DNA from: Paraflavisolibacter caeni | GTDB lineage: Bacteria; Bacteroidota; Bacteroidia; Chitinophagales; Chitinophagaceae | Length of the DNA: 64,000 nucleotides | Assembly (NCBI RefSeq): GCF_025628885.1 | Contig: NZ_JAOTIF010000016.1 | Span: 1-64,000 of the forward strand | Direction: 5' to 3' | Part shown: one piece after another, positions 7,277 through 18,100 of the stretch | Numbering within the stretch: the stretch's first letter is position 1 | Layout of the letters: the number at the start of each line of letters is the position of its first letter | Program-made: the position numbers and the translations under genes | The notes under the pieces: generated by a model | What the model was told of the DNA's origin: nothing | The model's database searches: none | Seen by the model: the letters and a program-made list of their open reading frames with translations, nothing else

Positions 7277-10087
7277 TCATCTTTTGACAGGTAGGGTTAT
7301 TTCGAAGGTGGCGCCTTCGTTGGGCCTGCCTTTGGCCTGAATGGTGCCGCCGTGGCGTTCTACTATGTTTTTGCATAGGGCGAGGCCAAGGCCGCTGCCT
7401 TCGTATTTATCTTTGGAATGAAGGCGGGTGAAGGTGCCAAAGATCTGTTCGGCAAATTCCTGTTCAAAGCCTATTCCATTGTCGTGAAGATAAATGTGGA
7501 CCAACTCCTGACCTTTATTGTTTTCGACTTTGGCGGTAATGGTGATGGACGGAGGAACGTCAGGCCTGGTAAATTTAAGTGCATTATTTACCAGGTTGTA
7601 AAAAAGCTGGTGCAGTAAAATGGGAGCGCCTTCGATGGTGGGTAAGTTGTAATAGTAAATTGAAGCTCCTTTATGTTGTATGACCAACTCCAGGTCCACT
7701 TCAACACTTTTCATTATTTCGTTCAGGTCTACGGGTTCGAACATTTCTTCCAAAGCAGTGACGGTAGAATAGGTAAGCACGCCATCGATCATGACGATCA
7801 TCCTGTTGGCAGCATTTAGTACCCTATTGATATACAGTTGTGCTTTTTCATCAAAATTTTCTCCTAATTCGTCTTTCAAACGGCCAACAAAAGTTTTTAT
7901 TTTCCGGACAGGTTCTTTCAGGTCGTGCGAGGCTACATGCGCAAATTGCTGGAGGTCTTCATTAGAGCGCTGCAATTCTTTTGTCCTTTTCCTGACTTGC
8001 TCTTCAAGCTTTTGGGAAAGAGTTTTCTGATCGTGTATGTCTGTTAAGGAACCGATCCACCGGGTAATTTCACCTTTCTCATTTCGCACTGGTCCACCCT
8101 GGACACTATGCCAGCGGTACTCGCCAAAGCTATCCCTCAGTCTTAGTTCCGCCTTATAGACATCTCCTGTTTTCAAACTTTGCTCCCATACTTGAACTAT
8201 GCGATCAAGATCTTCCGGGTGTACCAACTGCACCCATGATTCATGACCCATTGGCCTGAAGCCGGCGTATTCTTTCCAGCGAGAGGAAGCATACAACTGC
8301 TTTCCTTTTTCATCGGTCATCCATACCAATTGCGGCAGAGCTTCTGCAAGTACACGAAAGCGGCTTTCGCTTTCCATTAAAGCAGCCAATTGCTTTCTTT
8401 GCTGGTGAATATTCAAGGCTGTGCCAATAAAGCCAGCAAATTTATTGTGTTCAAAACGCGGCACCCCTTTGGCGAAGTACCATTCGTATTTTCCTGTTGC
8501 CGCATTTTTTATACGACATTCTATTGCAAAAGGTTTTTGTTTTTTAACGGCATTATTAAAGACCTTATACAACTTTTGAATATCATCGGGATGCACAAAT
8601 TTTTCCCAAGCCAAGTCGGTTAATTCTGTGTAATGAGAGAGACCAAGAAAGCTCAGGAGTTCTTTATTTGTGTAAGTAACATACATATTTTCATCTGCCA
8701 TCCAAACCCACATTGGTGCCTGATCGGCCAAAGTGCGAAAGCGCTCCTCGCTTTCACTGATCCGTTCTTCTATCAATTTTTGTTCGGTGATATCTATACT
8801 GACACCGGTGAATGTAACAGGTTCTCCCCTGGCATTATAAAAAAACTGGCCAAAAGACCGGATCCAGCGTATGGCGCCGTCATCAGCTCTTTTTATGCGG
8901 TAATAAGCATCATACTGCGTTTTTTGCAGGCGTGCGCTCTCTACTTTTTCAAGCGTTTTTTCTTTGTCAGCAGGCAGTATTACCTCATGCCAATCCTCGT
9001 AAGTAAGATCGGATCGATGTTCATCATAACCCCACATCCGTTTATGAAGTGGCGTCCATTCGAGTATGTTGGCATTTACATCTAAAGACCAGACACCTAC
9101 GTGGGCCGCAGTTGTTGCAATGTCTAAGTGCCTGCTTGTTTCCTCCAGTGCCTTTTCGGCTACTCTACGCTGGTGTATGTTTGTTACTGAACCAATATAT
9201 CCCAAAAAAATTCCTTGTTCATCAAATCGAGGTATGGCAGTGTCTAATACCCATTCGTAAGAGCCGTCCCATTTGTGAAGCCTGTAAACATTTTCATAAG
9301 GTTGTCGATAGTGGCTGGCTTCAAGAAATCCCTGCATAGTCTCTTCCCTATCATCAGGATGTAATGCGTTGGCCCAACCGTAGCCTTCAGCTTCCTCTAA
9401 AGTCTGGCCTGTAAACTCGAGCCACTGCTTGTTCAAATATGTGCAATAGCCTTTCGTATTTGTAACCCAAATCATGACAGGCACATTATCGGCCATATTG
9501 CGAAAGCGTTCCTGGCTTTCTTTCAGAATTTCTTCTTCCTTCTTTTGTTCGGCCTCTTTCAATATCCTTTCGGTTGTTTCTGTGCAGGAAACAAATACGC
9601 CACCAGGTTTTCCTGACTCGTCTATTACAGGACTATAACAATACGTCCAGTATGAGTTTTCCAATTTTCCATTGCGATAAATGGAAAAATATTGGTTTTC
9701 GCTCAGGATTGATTCCCCACCAGAAAGGACCTGGTCTATCATGGGTTTAATATAATCCCAGATTTCCGACCATACTTCAGCTCCCTTTTTTCCCAAGGCA
9801 TGAGGGTGCTTTCCGTTTTCACCCAGGCTTGGGCGAAAAGCATCATTATAAAAGCAAATGTGGTCTTCGCCCCAAAAGAGGAACGTGGGGAATTTGGAGT
9901 TGATAATAATGCTTAATGTAGTACGAAAACTCTGCGGCCAGGTTTCTATTGGACCAAGAGTGGTTTGGGACCAGTCAATAGAACGGATGAGATTACCCAT
10001 CTCTCCTCCACCCGAAAGAAATCCAAATGCTGCCTGCCCAACTCTTTCATTTGCTTGCATATTCAAGGTCCCCGTTGTATAATCCAC
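7277..10087 (-). CDS. Multi-PAS sensor histidine kinase
   Basis: A 936-residue signalling kinase without transmembrane segments, so cytosolic. An N-terminal PAS-like sensor (~25-170) is followed by four more PAS/PAC units, each opening with an 'ESEERFR..A' type linker and ending with a 'FIG...NIHQQR' PAC motif (~190-310, 315-440, 445-565, 570-690). A coiled coil precedes the HisKA domain, whose phospho-accepting His is in 'ASHDLKEPVRKI'. The ATPase domain shows N-box 'NNALKF', G1 'DNGIGF', F-box 'FGTFTRLHSK' and G2 'GSGLGLALCKNIV'. There is no receiver domain and no adjacent response regulator, so it is an orphan kinase. The signal is unknown. Confidence 0.93.
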   Translation of the reverse strand: MDYTTGTLNMQANERVGQAAFGFLSGGGEMGNLIRSIDWSQTTLGPIETWPQSFRTTLSIIINSKFPTFLFWGEDHICFYNDAFRPSLGENGKHPHALGKKGAEVWSEIWDYIKPMIDQVLSGGESILSENQYFSIYRNGKLENSYWTYCYSPVIDESGKPGGVFVSCTETTERILKEAEQKKEEEILKESQERFRNMADNVPVMIWVTNTKGYCTYLNKQWLEFTGQTLEEAEGYGWANALHPDDREETMQGFLEASHYRQPYENVYRLHKWDGSYEWVLDTAIPRFDEQGIFLGYIGSVTNIHQRRVAEKALEETSRHLDIATTAAHVGVWSLDVNANILEWTPLHKRMWGYDEHRSDLTYEDWHEVILPADKEKTLEKVESARLQKTQYDAYYRIKRADDGAIRWIRSFGQFFYNARGEPVTFTGVSIDITEQKLIEERISESEERFRTLADQAPMWVWMADENMYVTYTNKELLSFLGLSHYTELTDLAWEKFVHPDDIQKLYKVFNNAVKKQKPFAIECRIKNAATGKYEWYFAKGVPRFEHNKFAGFIGTALNIHQQRKQLAALMESESRFRVLAEALPQLVWMTDEKGKQLYASSRWKEYAGFRPMGHESWVQLVHPEDLDRIVQVWEQSLKTGDVYKAELRLRDSFGEYRWHSVQGGPVRNEKGEITRWIGSLTDIHDQKTLSQKLEEQVRKRTKELQRSNEDLQQFAHVASHDLKEPVRKIKTFVGRLKDELGENFDEKAQLYINRVLNAANRMIVMIDGVLTYSTVTALEEMFEPVDLNEIMKSVEVDLELVIQHKGASIYYYNLPTIEGAPILLHQLFYNLVNNALKFTRPDVPPSITITAKVENNKGQELVHIYLHDNGIGFEQEFAEQIFGTFTRLHSKDKYEGSGLGLALCKNIVERHGGTIQAKGRPNEGATFEITLPVKR

Positions 10088-10203
10088 CAGAAGAATACCA
10101 AATTAAGACATTATTAAAAATAAAAAGAATATCAGCAGAGAATTAATGCCCAGAAAAACAAAAGAAATAGGACCTGACTGTAAAGAATTGTTGGCTTTTG
10201 AGC

Positions 10204-10217
10204 ATGATTTAAATCAT
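10204..10217. promoter_or_regulatory. 14-bp perfect palindrome in divergent intergenic region
   Basis: ATGATTTAAATCAT reads the same on both strands. It lies between the divergently transcribed sensor kinase (start 10087) and membrane protein (start 10289), about 116 bp from the kinase start and 72 bp from the other. Such a dyad could be an operator for a dimeric regulator. An AT-rich palindrome of this length can also arise by chance. Confidence 0.35.
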
Positions 10218-10288
10218 CATAATTGCTGTACCCAACGTTATAACTTTAAAGACTCGAATACGAAACTTTATAAACCAGAAATATTGCC

Positions 10289-11191
10289 ATGAGAAAAATC
10301 TTTAGCATTTTATGGCGGAGCATTCTTGTTGGCCTAGCCTATTTGATTGCCAATATGGTTATTGGAAGTATCCTAGCACAACCAGGATTTGAATTTTCAA
10401 AAACTACTCCACAAGACCTTTCCCGTTTACTCTTTACCACCTTTATATCCGGATTTCTAATGGGGGTTACACTTGGACCAGTAACTACTCTTTTCAGAGC
10501 AACCCGAGTACGCTCTACTTTAATTTTCAGTAGTGTTATTTTTCTGAATCTTGTATCTGTTCTTATTGAAGGCTATCTGTTTGTTCCAGGATTGCTGCAA
10601 CAGGCTTTTATCCCAAGCTTATTATTGCTACAGTTTCTTTCTTCCATTGCCAGCAGCTTTGCCATCACCTTTCTTTTTAGCAACCAGAACAAAATGGACC
10701 CTATCATAACAATTGATCACAGGTCATGGTATTCATGGACCTGGCGGTTTATAATTAGTGCCGCCAGCTACCTGTTATTTTATTTTGCGTTTGGTTTTGT
10801 AAACTATGAATTAGTTACCAGGCCTTATTATGAAACCCATAGCAGTTTAGCTGTGCCTGAATTGAGTACTGTTATCCAGGTTGCATCGTTCCGTTCGTTG
10901 TTGCTCATCGCTTCTATTTTACCCCTGATCACGTTGCTGCATCTACCGCGGAGAAAGATGGCATTTACCTGTGGGATGATCCTGTTTGTGATCGGCGGCA
11001 TTATACCTTTATGCATGCAAGCAGGTATGTTGCCAACAAAGTTGCTTATTGCCAGCGGGATAGAAATCTTCTTTCAAAACTTTCTTACGGGAGCTGTTGC
11101 TGCGGTTGCGCTTGGCGTCTGTAAGCTATCTATTCCTGACTCCTCAACAGATGTTTTTTATCATCTTGAAATTGAAGAAGAAGCGCTCTAG
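10289..11191 (+). CDS. Polytopic inner-membrane protein of unknown function
   Basis: A 300-residue protein with about eight hydrophobic segments. They start with 'ILVGLAYLIANMVIGSIL' and include 'FISGFLMGVTLGPVTTLF', 'LLLLQFLSSIASSFAITFLF' and 'CGMILFVIGGIIPLCMQAGM'. The C-terminus is short, acidic and cytosolic ('EIEEEAL'). No transporter or enzyme motif is recognisable. It is divergent from the sensor kinase and 62 bp upstream of the HEAT-barrel fusion gene. Confidence 0.7.
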   Translation: MRKIFSILWRSILVGLAYLIANMVIGSILAQPGFEFSKTTPQDLSRLLFTTFISGFLMGVTLGPVTTLFRATRVRSTLIFSSVIFLNLVSVLIEGYLFVPGLLQQAFIPSLLLLQFLSSIASSFAITFLFSNQNKMDPIITIDHRSWYSWTWRFIISAASYLLFYFAFGFVNYELVTRPYYETHSSLAVPELSTVIQVASFRSLLLIASILPLITLLHLPRRKMAFTCGMILFVIGGIIPLCMQAGMLPTKLLIASGIEIFFQNFLTGAVAAVALGVCKLSIPDSSTDVFYHLEIEEEAL

Positions 11192-11253
11192 GGAGAAAGC
11201 CAGATGGCCTATGTTTGCATGAACAAACATGCTCATAATTACCAGCAGGCACC

Positions 11254-12696
11254 ATGGCTAACAAGGTTAACAGATACAAAGAAATCCTCAGAGACCTGAA
11301 TGAATGGGATCTATTTTTAATGAAGGAATCTGGTCTCCCGGGACCAAGAGCAAATCTTGAATTGTTAGCTGCTGTTGCTGATGCAGGGGATGAGGATACT
11401 TTTAACAGGTATGCCTATGAATTTACTCCCGAACAGGCATCCACCAACTCACCGGAAGTATTTTTAGTATTATGTGGCGTTGCAGGTATGGGAAAGCTGA
11501 TTACCTCTGGCAAAACCCACTATTTCAGAAACCTGCGTGATTTTGCCAATGATCCAAGATGGCGGGTACGGGAAGCAGTTGCCATTGCACTGCAGACTGT
11601 TGGTGAGCAGGATATGAATATGCTGCTTGCAGCAATGGAGCAATGGAGCAAAGGCAATCGTTTGGAGCAACGTGCAGTTGTTGCGGCATTGTGTGAACCT
11701 AAATTACTAAAGCCAAAGGAAGCAGCACAAAAAGTACTGGAAATACTTGACCACTTAACATCGGATTCTTTGAAAGAAAGAAACAGGAAGGATGAAGATT
11801 TTAAGACCCTTAGAAAGGCATTGGGATATGGATGGAGTGTGGCTGTTGTGGCTTATCCAGAAAAGGGAAAACATATGATGGAGCACTGGCTCACCCATGT
11901 TGATAAAGATATACATTGGATCATGAAAGAGAACCTGCGTAAAGACCGATTGATGAAAATGGACAAGGTTTGGACGACAAAATGGTTGAGAGTTGTTGTT
12001 GGGATGGTGCTGATCATACTGTCACTTTTGACCAGCGTTGTTTCGTTTAGCCAAAACAGATATGCGATTGGCGTGGAGACTGGCTTTTCGGATGACAAGT
12101 ACAAGGTTAGTGACCGGAATGGAAATCTGATTAATATTCCATGTATCAGCTTTGTGGCGGGTATCAATTTCAGAGAGCAAATTGATCATCATCTCTTTTA
12201 TGAATTGGCTTTTCTTGTCAAACAGTATACAACAGGTTTTGCGTTGCAACAGCAGGTTAGCAATGTTGGGAATGATGCATTTGTAGCCTTACTCATTCCT
12301 GCACGGGTGGGTTATCACCTCAATATTTCAGACCGGGTTTCTTTAGTACCCCTGATCGGTATATCTCCAACATTAAAGCTCCCGGGCAAGGAAGAAGCCG
12401 CCGGTTCTTTTTATGAAAAGAATTCAGTGGCTGAAGTGGAGTGGCATTTTACAACGAGACCATTGAAAAGGGATTTTTATGCACTTGTGCAGGGAGGTTT
12501 AGGACTGGAGCATACACCGCTTTTGTTCTCCAATTTGAAATTTACTTTTAATTGCAATTACTATTATCAATGGCTATGGACTGTCAATGCTCTGGATATT
12601 CAATACAAAATTGACAATGGTCCTGTTGAGCAGGGGAACCTTTTTGGGATGGGCAGGTTTTTAAATTTCAGCGTTGGGGTGAAGTATGGGTGGTGA
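11254..12696 (+). CDS. HEAT-repeat protein fused to outer-membrane barrel
   Basis: A 480-residue composite. Residues 1 to ~240 match a soluble HEAT/DNA-alkylation-repeat-like family ('SGLPGPRANLELL', 'NDPRWRVREAVAIALQ', 'LEQRAVVAALCEP', 'DKDIHWIMKENLRKDRL'), which normally ends about here. Residues ~235-268 ('MKMDKVWTTKWLRVVVGM' then 'VLIILSLLTSVVSFSQ') look exactly like a signal peptide with a cleavage site. Residues ~270-480 form a typical outer-membrane beta-barrel ('YAIGVETGF', '...FSVGVKYGW'). The reading frame is open throughout, so the natural reading is a fusion through loss of a stop codon. An internal ATG at 11953, 11959 or 12004 could still start the barrel alone. As a single chain the topology would be odd: cytosolic domain, internal export signal, barrel. 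Confidence 0.7.
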   Translation: MANKVNRYKEILRDLNEWDLFLMKESGLPGPRANLELLAAVADAGDEDTFNRYAYEFTPEQASTNSPEVFLVLCGVAGMGKLITSGKTHYFRNLRDFANDPRWRVREAVAIALQTVGEQDMNMLLAAMEQWSKGNRLEQRAVVAALCEPKLLKPKEAAQKVLEILDHLTSDSLKERNRKDEDFKTLRKALGYGWSVAVVAYPEKGKHMMEHWLTHVDKDIHWIMKENLRKDRLMKMDKVWTTKWLRVVVGMVLIILSLLTSVVSFSQNRYAIGVETGFSDDKYKVSDRNGNLINIPCISFVAGINFREQIDHHLFYELAFLVKQYTTGFALQQQVSNVGNDAFVALLIPARVGYHLNISDRVSLVPLIGISPTLKLPGKEEAAGSFYEKNSVAEVEWHFTTRPLKRDFYALVQGGLGLEHTPLLFSNLKFTFNCNYYYQWLWTVNALDIQYKIDNGPVEQGNLFGMGRFLNFSVGVKYGW

Positions 12697-12872
12697 GGGA
12701 GCTTGATATGTTGCTGGTGGTGGGTTTTCTTGACAAGTTGATATTAGAGTAGGGCAGGTTGTATTGGCGAAGGTTTTTTAGGGGAGGGAAGTTTCGTTTT
12801 TGGGGTTAGGTGTTTTAGAATGAATGGGGGTTGAAAATTGTTTTGAGATTAGTGGGGATTAAAACTTTCGCA

Positions 12873-12880
12873 TATTTTTG
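12873..12880 (+). promoter_or_regulatory. Possible -7 box (TATTTTTG) upstream of HEPN-like gene
   Basis: TATTTTTG matches the Bacteroidota -7 consensus TAnnTTTG and lies 28 bp before the start of the 12908 gene. No TTTG is found at the usual 17-23 bp upstream, so support is partial. Confidence 0.3.
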
Positions 12881-12907
12881 AATTGAACGCTATATAAATA
12901 CCCACCC

Positions 12908-14044
12908 ATGCAATTTGAGTTTGTAAGTGACGAAACTTTTCAAACAATTTTAGAACGTGACTATGATGAATTACAACGTTGTTTAGGTAGTAAAGCTGCA
13001 AAATCAGTTCTTATTCTTGCGGGTAGCATTGTAGAAGCACTTCTGTCTGACTACTTTATTGAAAACTTACCAGCTGGACATACCCAAGCAACAATATTAA
13101 ACCTTGCCTTATCCAACCTTTTAGATTTAGCTGAAAATGAAGGGTTAATCAGTCGCAGTGACAAGAACTTAGCCACTGTTATTAAAGATTACCGAAACTT
13201 AATCCATCCCGGCAGAGAGGTTCGAAAGAACGAGCAGTTTGATTTCGAAACAGCTGAATTGTCCTTTAAAATATTAAATCTGTTAATCAGAAAAATTGAA
13301 AGGAAATACAGAGAGAAATTTGGATACACCGCAGACGATATAATGGCGAGTTTAAATGAAGACTGGAACTACCATTCGATATACAGCTCCGTTATAACTC
13401 GTTTAAGCATCGCTGAAAAGAATAAGTTAATAGATGAATTGGTGAGCCAAGAGAATAAACTGAAGTCAAAGTTTGTAAAGTTTGAAGGTGAATTCAACTA
13501 TGAGAACACATATGAAAATATTGAGGAAGTCAAGTCTCTTGTTACTGAACTAAAGCCTATTCTTAAACAAGAAACAATTCTTTCTTACCTAAAAGAGCTT
13601 GTGCATGCAGTTACAAGTGGACATAGTTTACAAGCATTGGCCTTGTATAATCTTTTCCATGAAGATTTACATCTTTTGCCTGAACAAGAGCAAGAGATGG
13701 TATCCATTTATATGCTATCGTTATACAGTGACATTTCCGAAAATAGTTCTGATTTAGCTGTTGAAAAAACATATTCAACTATCGGGAAGTACACAAAGAC
13801 GGAGAAAGGAAAAGATTATTTGAAGTCTGTTTGTGGTTTTGCTATTCCGCATTTCGGTGGTGCAGGCGTAAATTATGAATTTGATGTTCTAGAACAAATT
13901 TTAAACTCTTTCTCCGAAGCCGTAAAAGACGAAGTATTAGCTGATTTGAAAGCTAAGTTATTACCATTGGAGAATGTTCCTGCTAACATTAAAAAGGACT
14001 TTGTCGAACCTGCCGTAAAGCGAGGTATATTAAGCTTTGAGTAA
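12908..14044 (+). CDS. HEPN-like protein of unknown function
   Basis: A 378-residue, mostly helical protein. Residues ~20-140 carry an alpha-helical domain with 'SVLILAGSIVEALLSDYF' and 'IKDYRNLIHPGREVR'. The R-N-x-x-H block resembles the RNase active-site motif of HEPN domains, common in toxins and abortive-infection proteins, although the spacing (R-x3-H) is one short of the classical motif. The rest, with long charged helices, shows no recognisable domain. Base composition is clearly more AT-rich than the neighbours, which suggests horizontal acquisition. A defence role is an inference from the fold and composition only. Confidence 0.6.
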   Translation: MQFEFVSDETFQTILERDYDELQRCLGSKAAKSVLILAGSIVEALLSDYFIENLPAGHTQATILNLALSNLLDLAENEGLISRSDKNLATVIKDYRNLIHPGREVRKNEQFDFETAELSFKILNLLIRKIERKYREKFGYTADDIMASLNEDWNYHSIYSSVITRLSIAEKNKLIDELVSQENKLKSKFVKFEGEFNYENTYENIEEVKSLVTELKPILKQETILSYLKELVHAVTSGHSLQALALYNLFHEDLHLLPEQEQEMVSIYMLSLYSDISENSSDLAVEKTYSTIGKYTKTEKGKDYLKSVCGFAIPHFGGAGVNYEFDVLEQILNSFSEAVKDEVLADLKAKLLPLENVPANIKKDFVEPAVKRGILSFE

Positions 14045-14231
14045 TACAGTGTACAATAGTGCATTGCTGCAAGTGTGGCAGATCTAATTCTTTTCAGCTT
14101 GACTTATAACACAGCATCTGGTTATCTTTACTGAACTGCAATGCTGTCAATTCCACACCTGACAGCAATGCTTTAAGGTTGTATGCTACATCTCGGACTC
14201 TATGCTTTTGGGACAAATCAAAACTAACACA

Positions 14232-15049
14232 ATGAGACAGCTTGTACTACGCATAGTTCTAAGCGTGCTACTGCACACATTGACTACCTTCAGCCGGGCT
14301 CAAACGTGGGAAGCAGTAAACCCGCCGCTCAATTTATTTAATGGGACTATTTTCGCTACTACTGTCGATGTGTCGGGGCACATTTATGCTGGTGGTGGTT
14401 TTAAAAATGGCAGTTATAAGAATTTCGTTGCTGTATGGAACGGGACAGACTGGACTGAACCTGGCGCTGGTGCAACGGGATTGAACGCCAATAGCAGTAT
14501 CCTTACGCTTGCCAGTTATGGTGACACAGTTTACGCTGCGGGCGCTTTTACCAATCGATCGTCACAGTATTATGTAGCCAAGTGGAACGGAAGTGCCTGG
14601 AGTGAGCTGGATCGCAATTCCTCCCTGCGAGCAAATGGTTTTATTTATTCCCTTGCTGTTGATCGGTCCGGCAATGTCTATGCTGCTGGTAGTTTTACTG
14701 ATACTACAGGTAAGTATTATGTTGCCAAGTGGGACGGAACGGCACGTCGTGGAGCGAGCTGGGAACTGGCACCAATGCATTGAATGCAAACGACTATATC
14801 GGTTGCCTGGCAACCGATGCCAGTGGGAAGGTGTACGCCGGTGGTTCGTTCAGAAATGACAGTGGTGAATGCTACCTTGCCAAATGGAACGGGAGCAGTT
14901 GGACGGAAACCGGCACTGGTGCCGGGGCTTTGCATGCAAACAACACAATCAAAACTGTGGTGGTGAAAAACGAAACGGAGGTTTATGCAGCCGGTATTTT
15001 TACCGATGCCGGAGGCAGTTGTTACGTTGCCCGGTGGAATAATGACTAA
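14232..15049 (+). pseudogene. Secreted propeller-type repeat protein, frameshifted
   Basis: The signal peptide starts at ATG 14232 (MRQLVLRIVLSVLLHT...). It is followed by ~45-residue repeats of the type 'VYAAGAF.......YYVAKWNGSAWSEL', a kelch/beta-propeller-like pattern. The frame breaks at 14733-14737. Removing the five bases GACGG there restores W-N-G-T-S-W-S-E-L, which matches the sister repeats, and the downstream frame continues to 15049 with three more units. The 5 bases look like a partial copy of the adjacent AACGG. No T9SS C-terminal domain follows, so the gene may also be shortened at its 3' end. A sequencing error would have to be excluded. Confidence 0.75.
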
Positions 15050-15155
15050 AGTCAAACTAATAATTGCACAGACTATTAGCCTAAACCATCTGTTGCCTTA
15101 TATTTGATTATTTTCCTAAACCCCTTGTGACAACAACAGCCAAAGAATAACTGCT

Positions 15156-18100
15156 ATGAAATTTTGCTTTTTCTTTTTATTAATCACGCTCTTATGTACA
15201 TCACAAATCCTTTCACAGCCTTCCATCACTTCATTTTCGCCATCAAGTGGCGCTGTTGGTACAACAGTTATCATAAATGGTGCAAATTTTAGTACAACAC
15301 CTGCCAATAACATTGTTTATTTCGGTGCGGTAAGAGCTAATGTCACTGCAGCAACGGCAACTTCATTAACTGTAACTGTTCCAAACGGAGCAACTTGTCA
15401 ACCATTGTCAGTTACTACTGGAAATCTTATAGCTTGGTCCGATGCGCCCTTTATTCCAACGTTTCAGTGGGGAGGCGCTATTAACAACAACGCATTTTTC
15501 AATCCTTTGCCCCTTGATTCAGTTTCAACCGGTAATTTTAATACGGAGGGCTTGGCAATTGCCGATTTGGATGGTGATGGAAAACCGGATGCCGCAGTTG
15601 CTGACAGGGCCAATAACACCGTATCCCTTTTTCGAAACCGTACAAGTGGAAATGAACTTTCTTTCTATGCCAAAGTAGACCTGGCTACCGGCAAAACGCC
15701 TGCTTTTGTTACTGTTGGTGATTTGGACGGCGATGGCAAGTTTGATTTGATTGTTGCTAACAGTGATATAAATACCAGCACGGTTTCAGTTTACAAAAAC
15801 AACAGTACGGTAAACAACCTTTCTTTTGCCGCACCTCAATCCATTGCTGCTGGTACTCAACCCATGGCTCTTTTTGTAACAGACTTTGACAAGGACGGAA
15901 AGGCCGATATAGCCATTGCCAATGTTGACCTTCCCGGCTCCATCACTTTGCTGCGCAATATCACTTCCGGCGGTGTGATTTCGTTTGCGCCGAAACAATC
16001 CATAGCTGTTTCCGGAACATTTAATGATGTAAAAGCTGCTGATTTGGATGGTGATAAAATGCCTGATCTGGTCTTTTCAAATTACCTGCTGAATGTTGTT
16101 TCTGTGTTACGAAACACAAGTACCTCCGGTAATATTTCATTTGCTACATCGCAAAACTATGCAGCAGGAAGCTTTCCTTCAGGTATTGCTATTGGTGATA
16201 TGGATGCAGACGGGAAAGCAGATGTAGCCGTTGCCAATTTATATTCCAATACGGTATCAATACTAAAAAATGCAAGTGTTAGCGGCGCCATTTCTTTTGG
16301 GCTAAAACCAGATATTGGCTCACTGGACAGCCCCACTGATGTTACGCTGAGTGATGTAGACGGTGACGGTAAACTTGATTTACTGGTGAGTGATGCAAAC
16401 AATAGCACAGCTTATGCGGTTTCGGTTTTAAAGAATTATAGCACCACAGGAACTATTTCGTTTGGTACAAAGGCCGACTTCGGCATTACAGCAACGGGGA
16501 AAATAGGAACAGCAGATTTTGACATGGATGGCCGGCAGGATTTTATAGTTACGTCTGGCGCACTTCGTGGGGTTATTTATAAAAACCGCATCGGGGCTCC
16601 CGACATTACCTCATTTTCACCAACAAGTGCTGCTGCAGGAACAACGGTAACGATTTATGGTTCCAATTTTAACGGAACAACATCTGTTAGTTTTGGCGGT
16701 GTTGCTGCCGCTTCATTTACTTTGGTCAATTCATCAACTATAACAGCTATTGTGGGTGCAAACAGCGTTTCGGGCAACGTGGTGGTAAGTTCTCCAATGG
16801 GTTTTTCTTCAATAGCAGGATTTGTTTTTGCAGCACCTCCAAGGATTACATCCTTTACACCACAAACGGCTGTTACTGGGACAACGATAACCATCACCGG
16901 AACGAATTTCACAAACGCAACATCTTTCAGTTTTGGAGGTGTCCCGGCTGGTTCTTTTTCGGTCGTAAATCCAACCACCATTAAAGCCATTGTGGGAAGC
17001 GGAGCATCTGGCGACGTATCAGTGACAACACCTTATGGAGCAGCTTCTTTACCTGGTTTTGTATTTACGACTCCACAGCCAACCATCACTTCTTTTTCGC
17101 CAGGCTTTGGCGGCACAGGTGCTACAGTTTCCATTGCCGGAACCCATTTAGCGGGTGCCACGTCGGTTAGTTTTGGTGGCGTGCCTGCCAGTTCATTTGT
17201 TGTGGTTTCCAATAATGCCATTACAGCAACAGTGGGTTCGGGGGCTTCGGGTAATGTGAGCGTTACTACAGCATCGGGTACGGATTCACTGCCAGGATTT
17301 ACCTATATCCCGCCGCCGGCAGTTACTTCTTTTACTCCTGCGTCAGCAAAATATGGCACAACTGTAAACATAACGGGCAATAATTTAAATAATGTTACAG
17401 GAGTGAGTTTTGGCGGTGTGCCGGCACTTTCTTTTTCAATCGTTAATGCCACTACCATTACGGCAACAGTTGGAAATGGCGCTTCCGGCAATGTGGTTGT
17501 CACGTCGCCATACGGTTCAAGCACAATGAGTGGCTTTACATTCCTGCCTTCGCCGACAGTTACGTCGTTTACACCTCAGTCAGGTCCGCCCGGAACAACC
17601 GTTACCATTACTGGCATTGATTTTACCGGAGCGACCAGTGTTTATTTTAATGGGGAACCGGCTACTTCCTTTACGGTACTTTCTTCAACCACGATTCAGG
17701 CAGTGACGGGTATTGGCAATACGGGCAGCGTACAGGTTACGACACCCAATGGATTTGGTATTTCTAGTTCTTATTATACCTTTATTTATCCGCAGCCAAC
17801 CATTACTTCATTTTCGCCAATGTCCGCCACCACTGGTGATGTGGTCAGCATCACCGGAACAAATTTTATCAAAGTTCAATCCGTACGTTTTGGCGGTGTT
17901 GCCGCAAGTTCTTTTGTTGTTAATTCCTCTACAAGTATAACCGCCACAGTAGGGGCAGGTGCTTCTGGTAATGTTGTTCTAACAACCGCAGGCGGACAAG
18001 CATCAATAGCCGGATTTACATTTGTGCAACCACCGCCTACTATCACCAGTTTTTTTCCGCAGTATGCTGCAAACGGTCATTCAGTTACTATTACTGGGAA

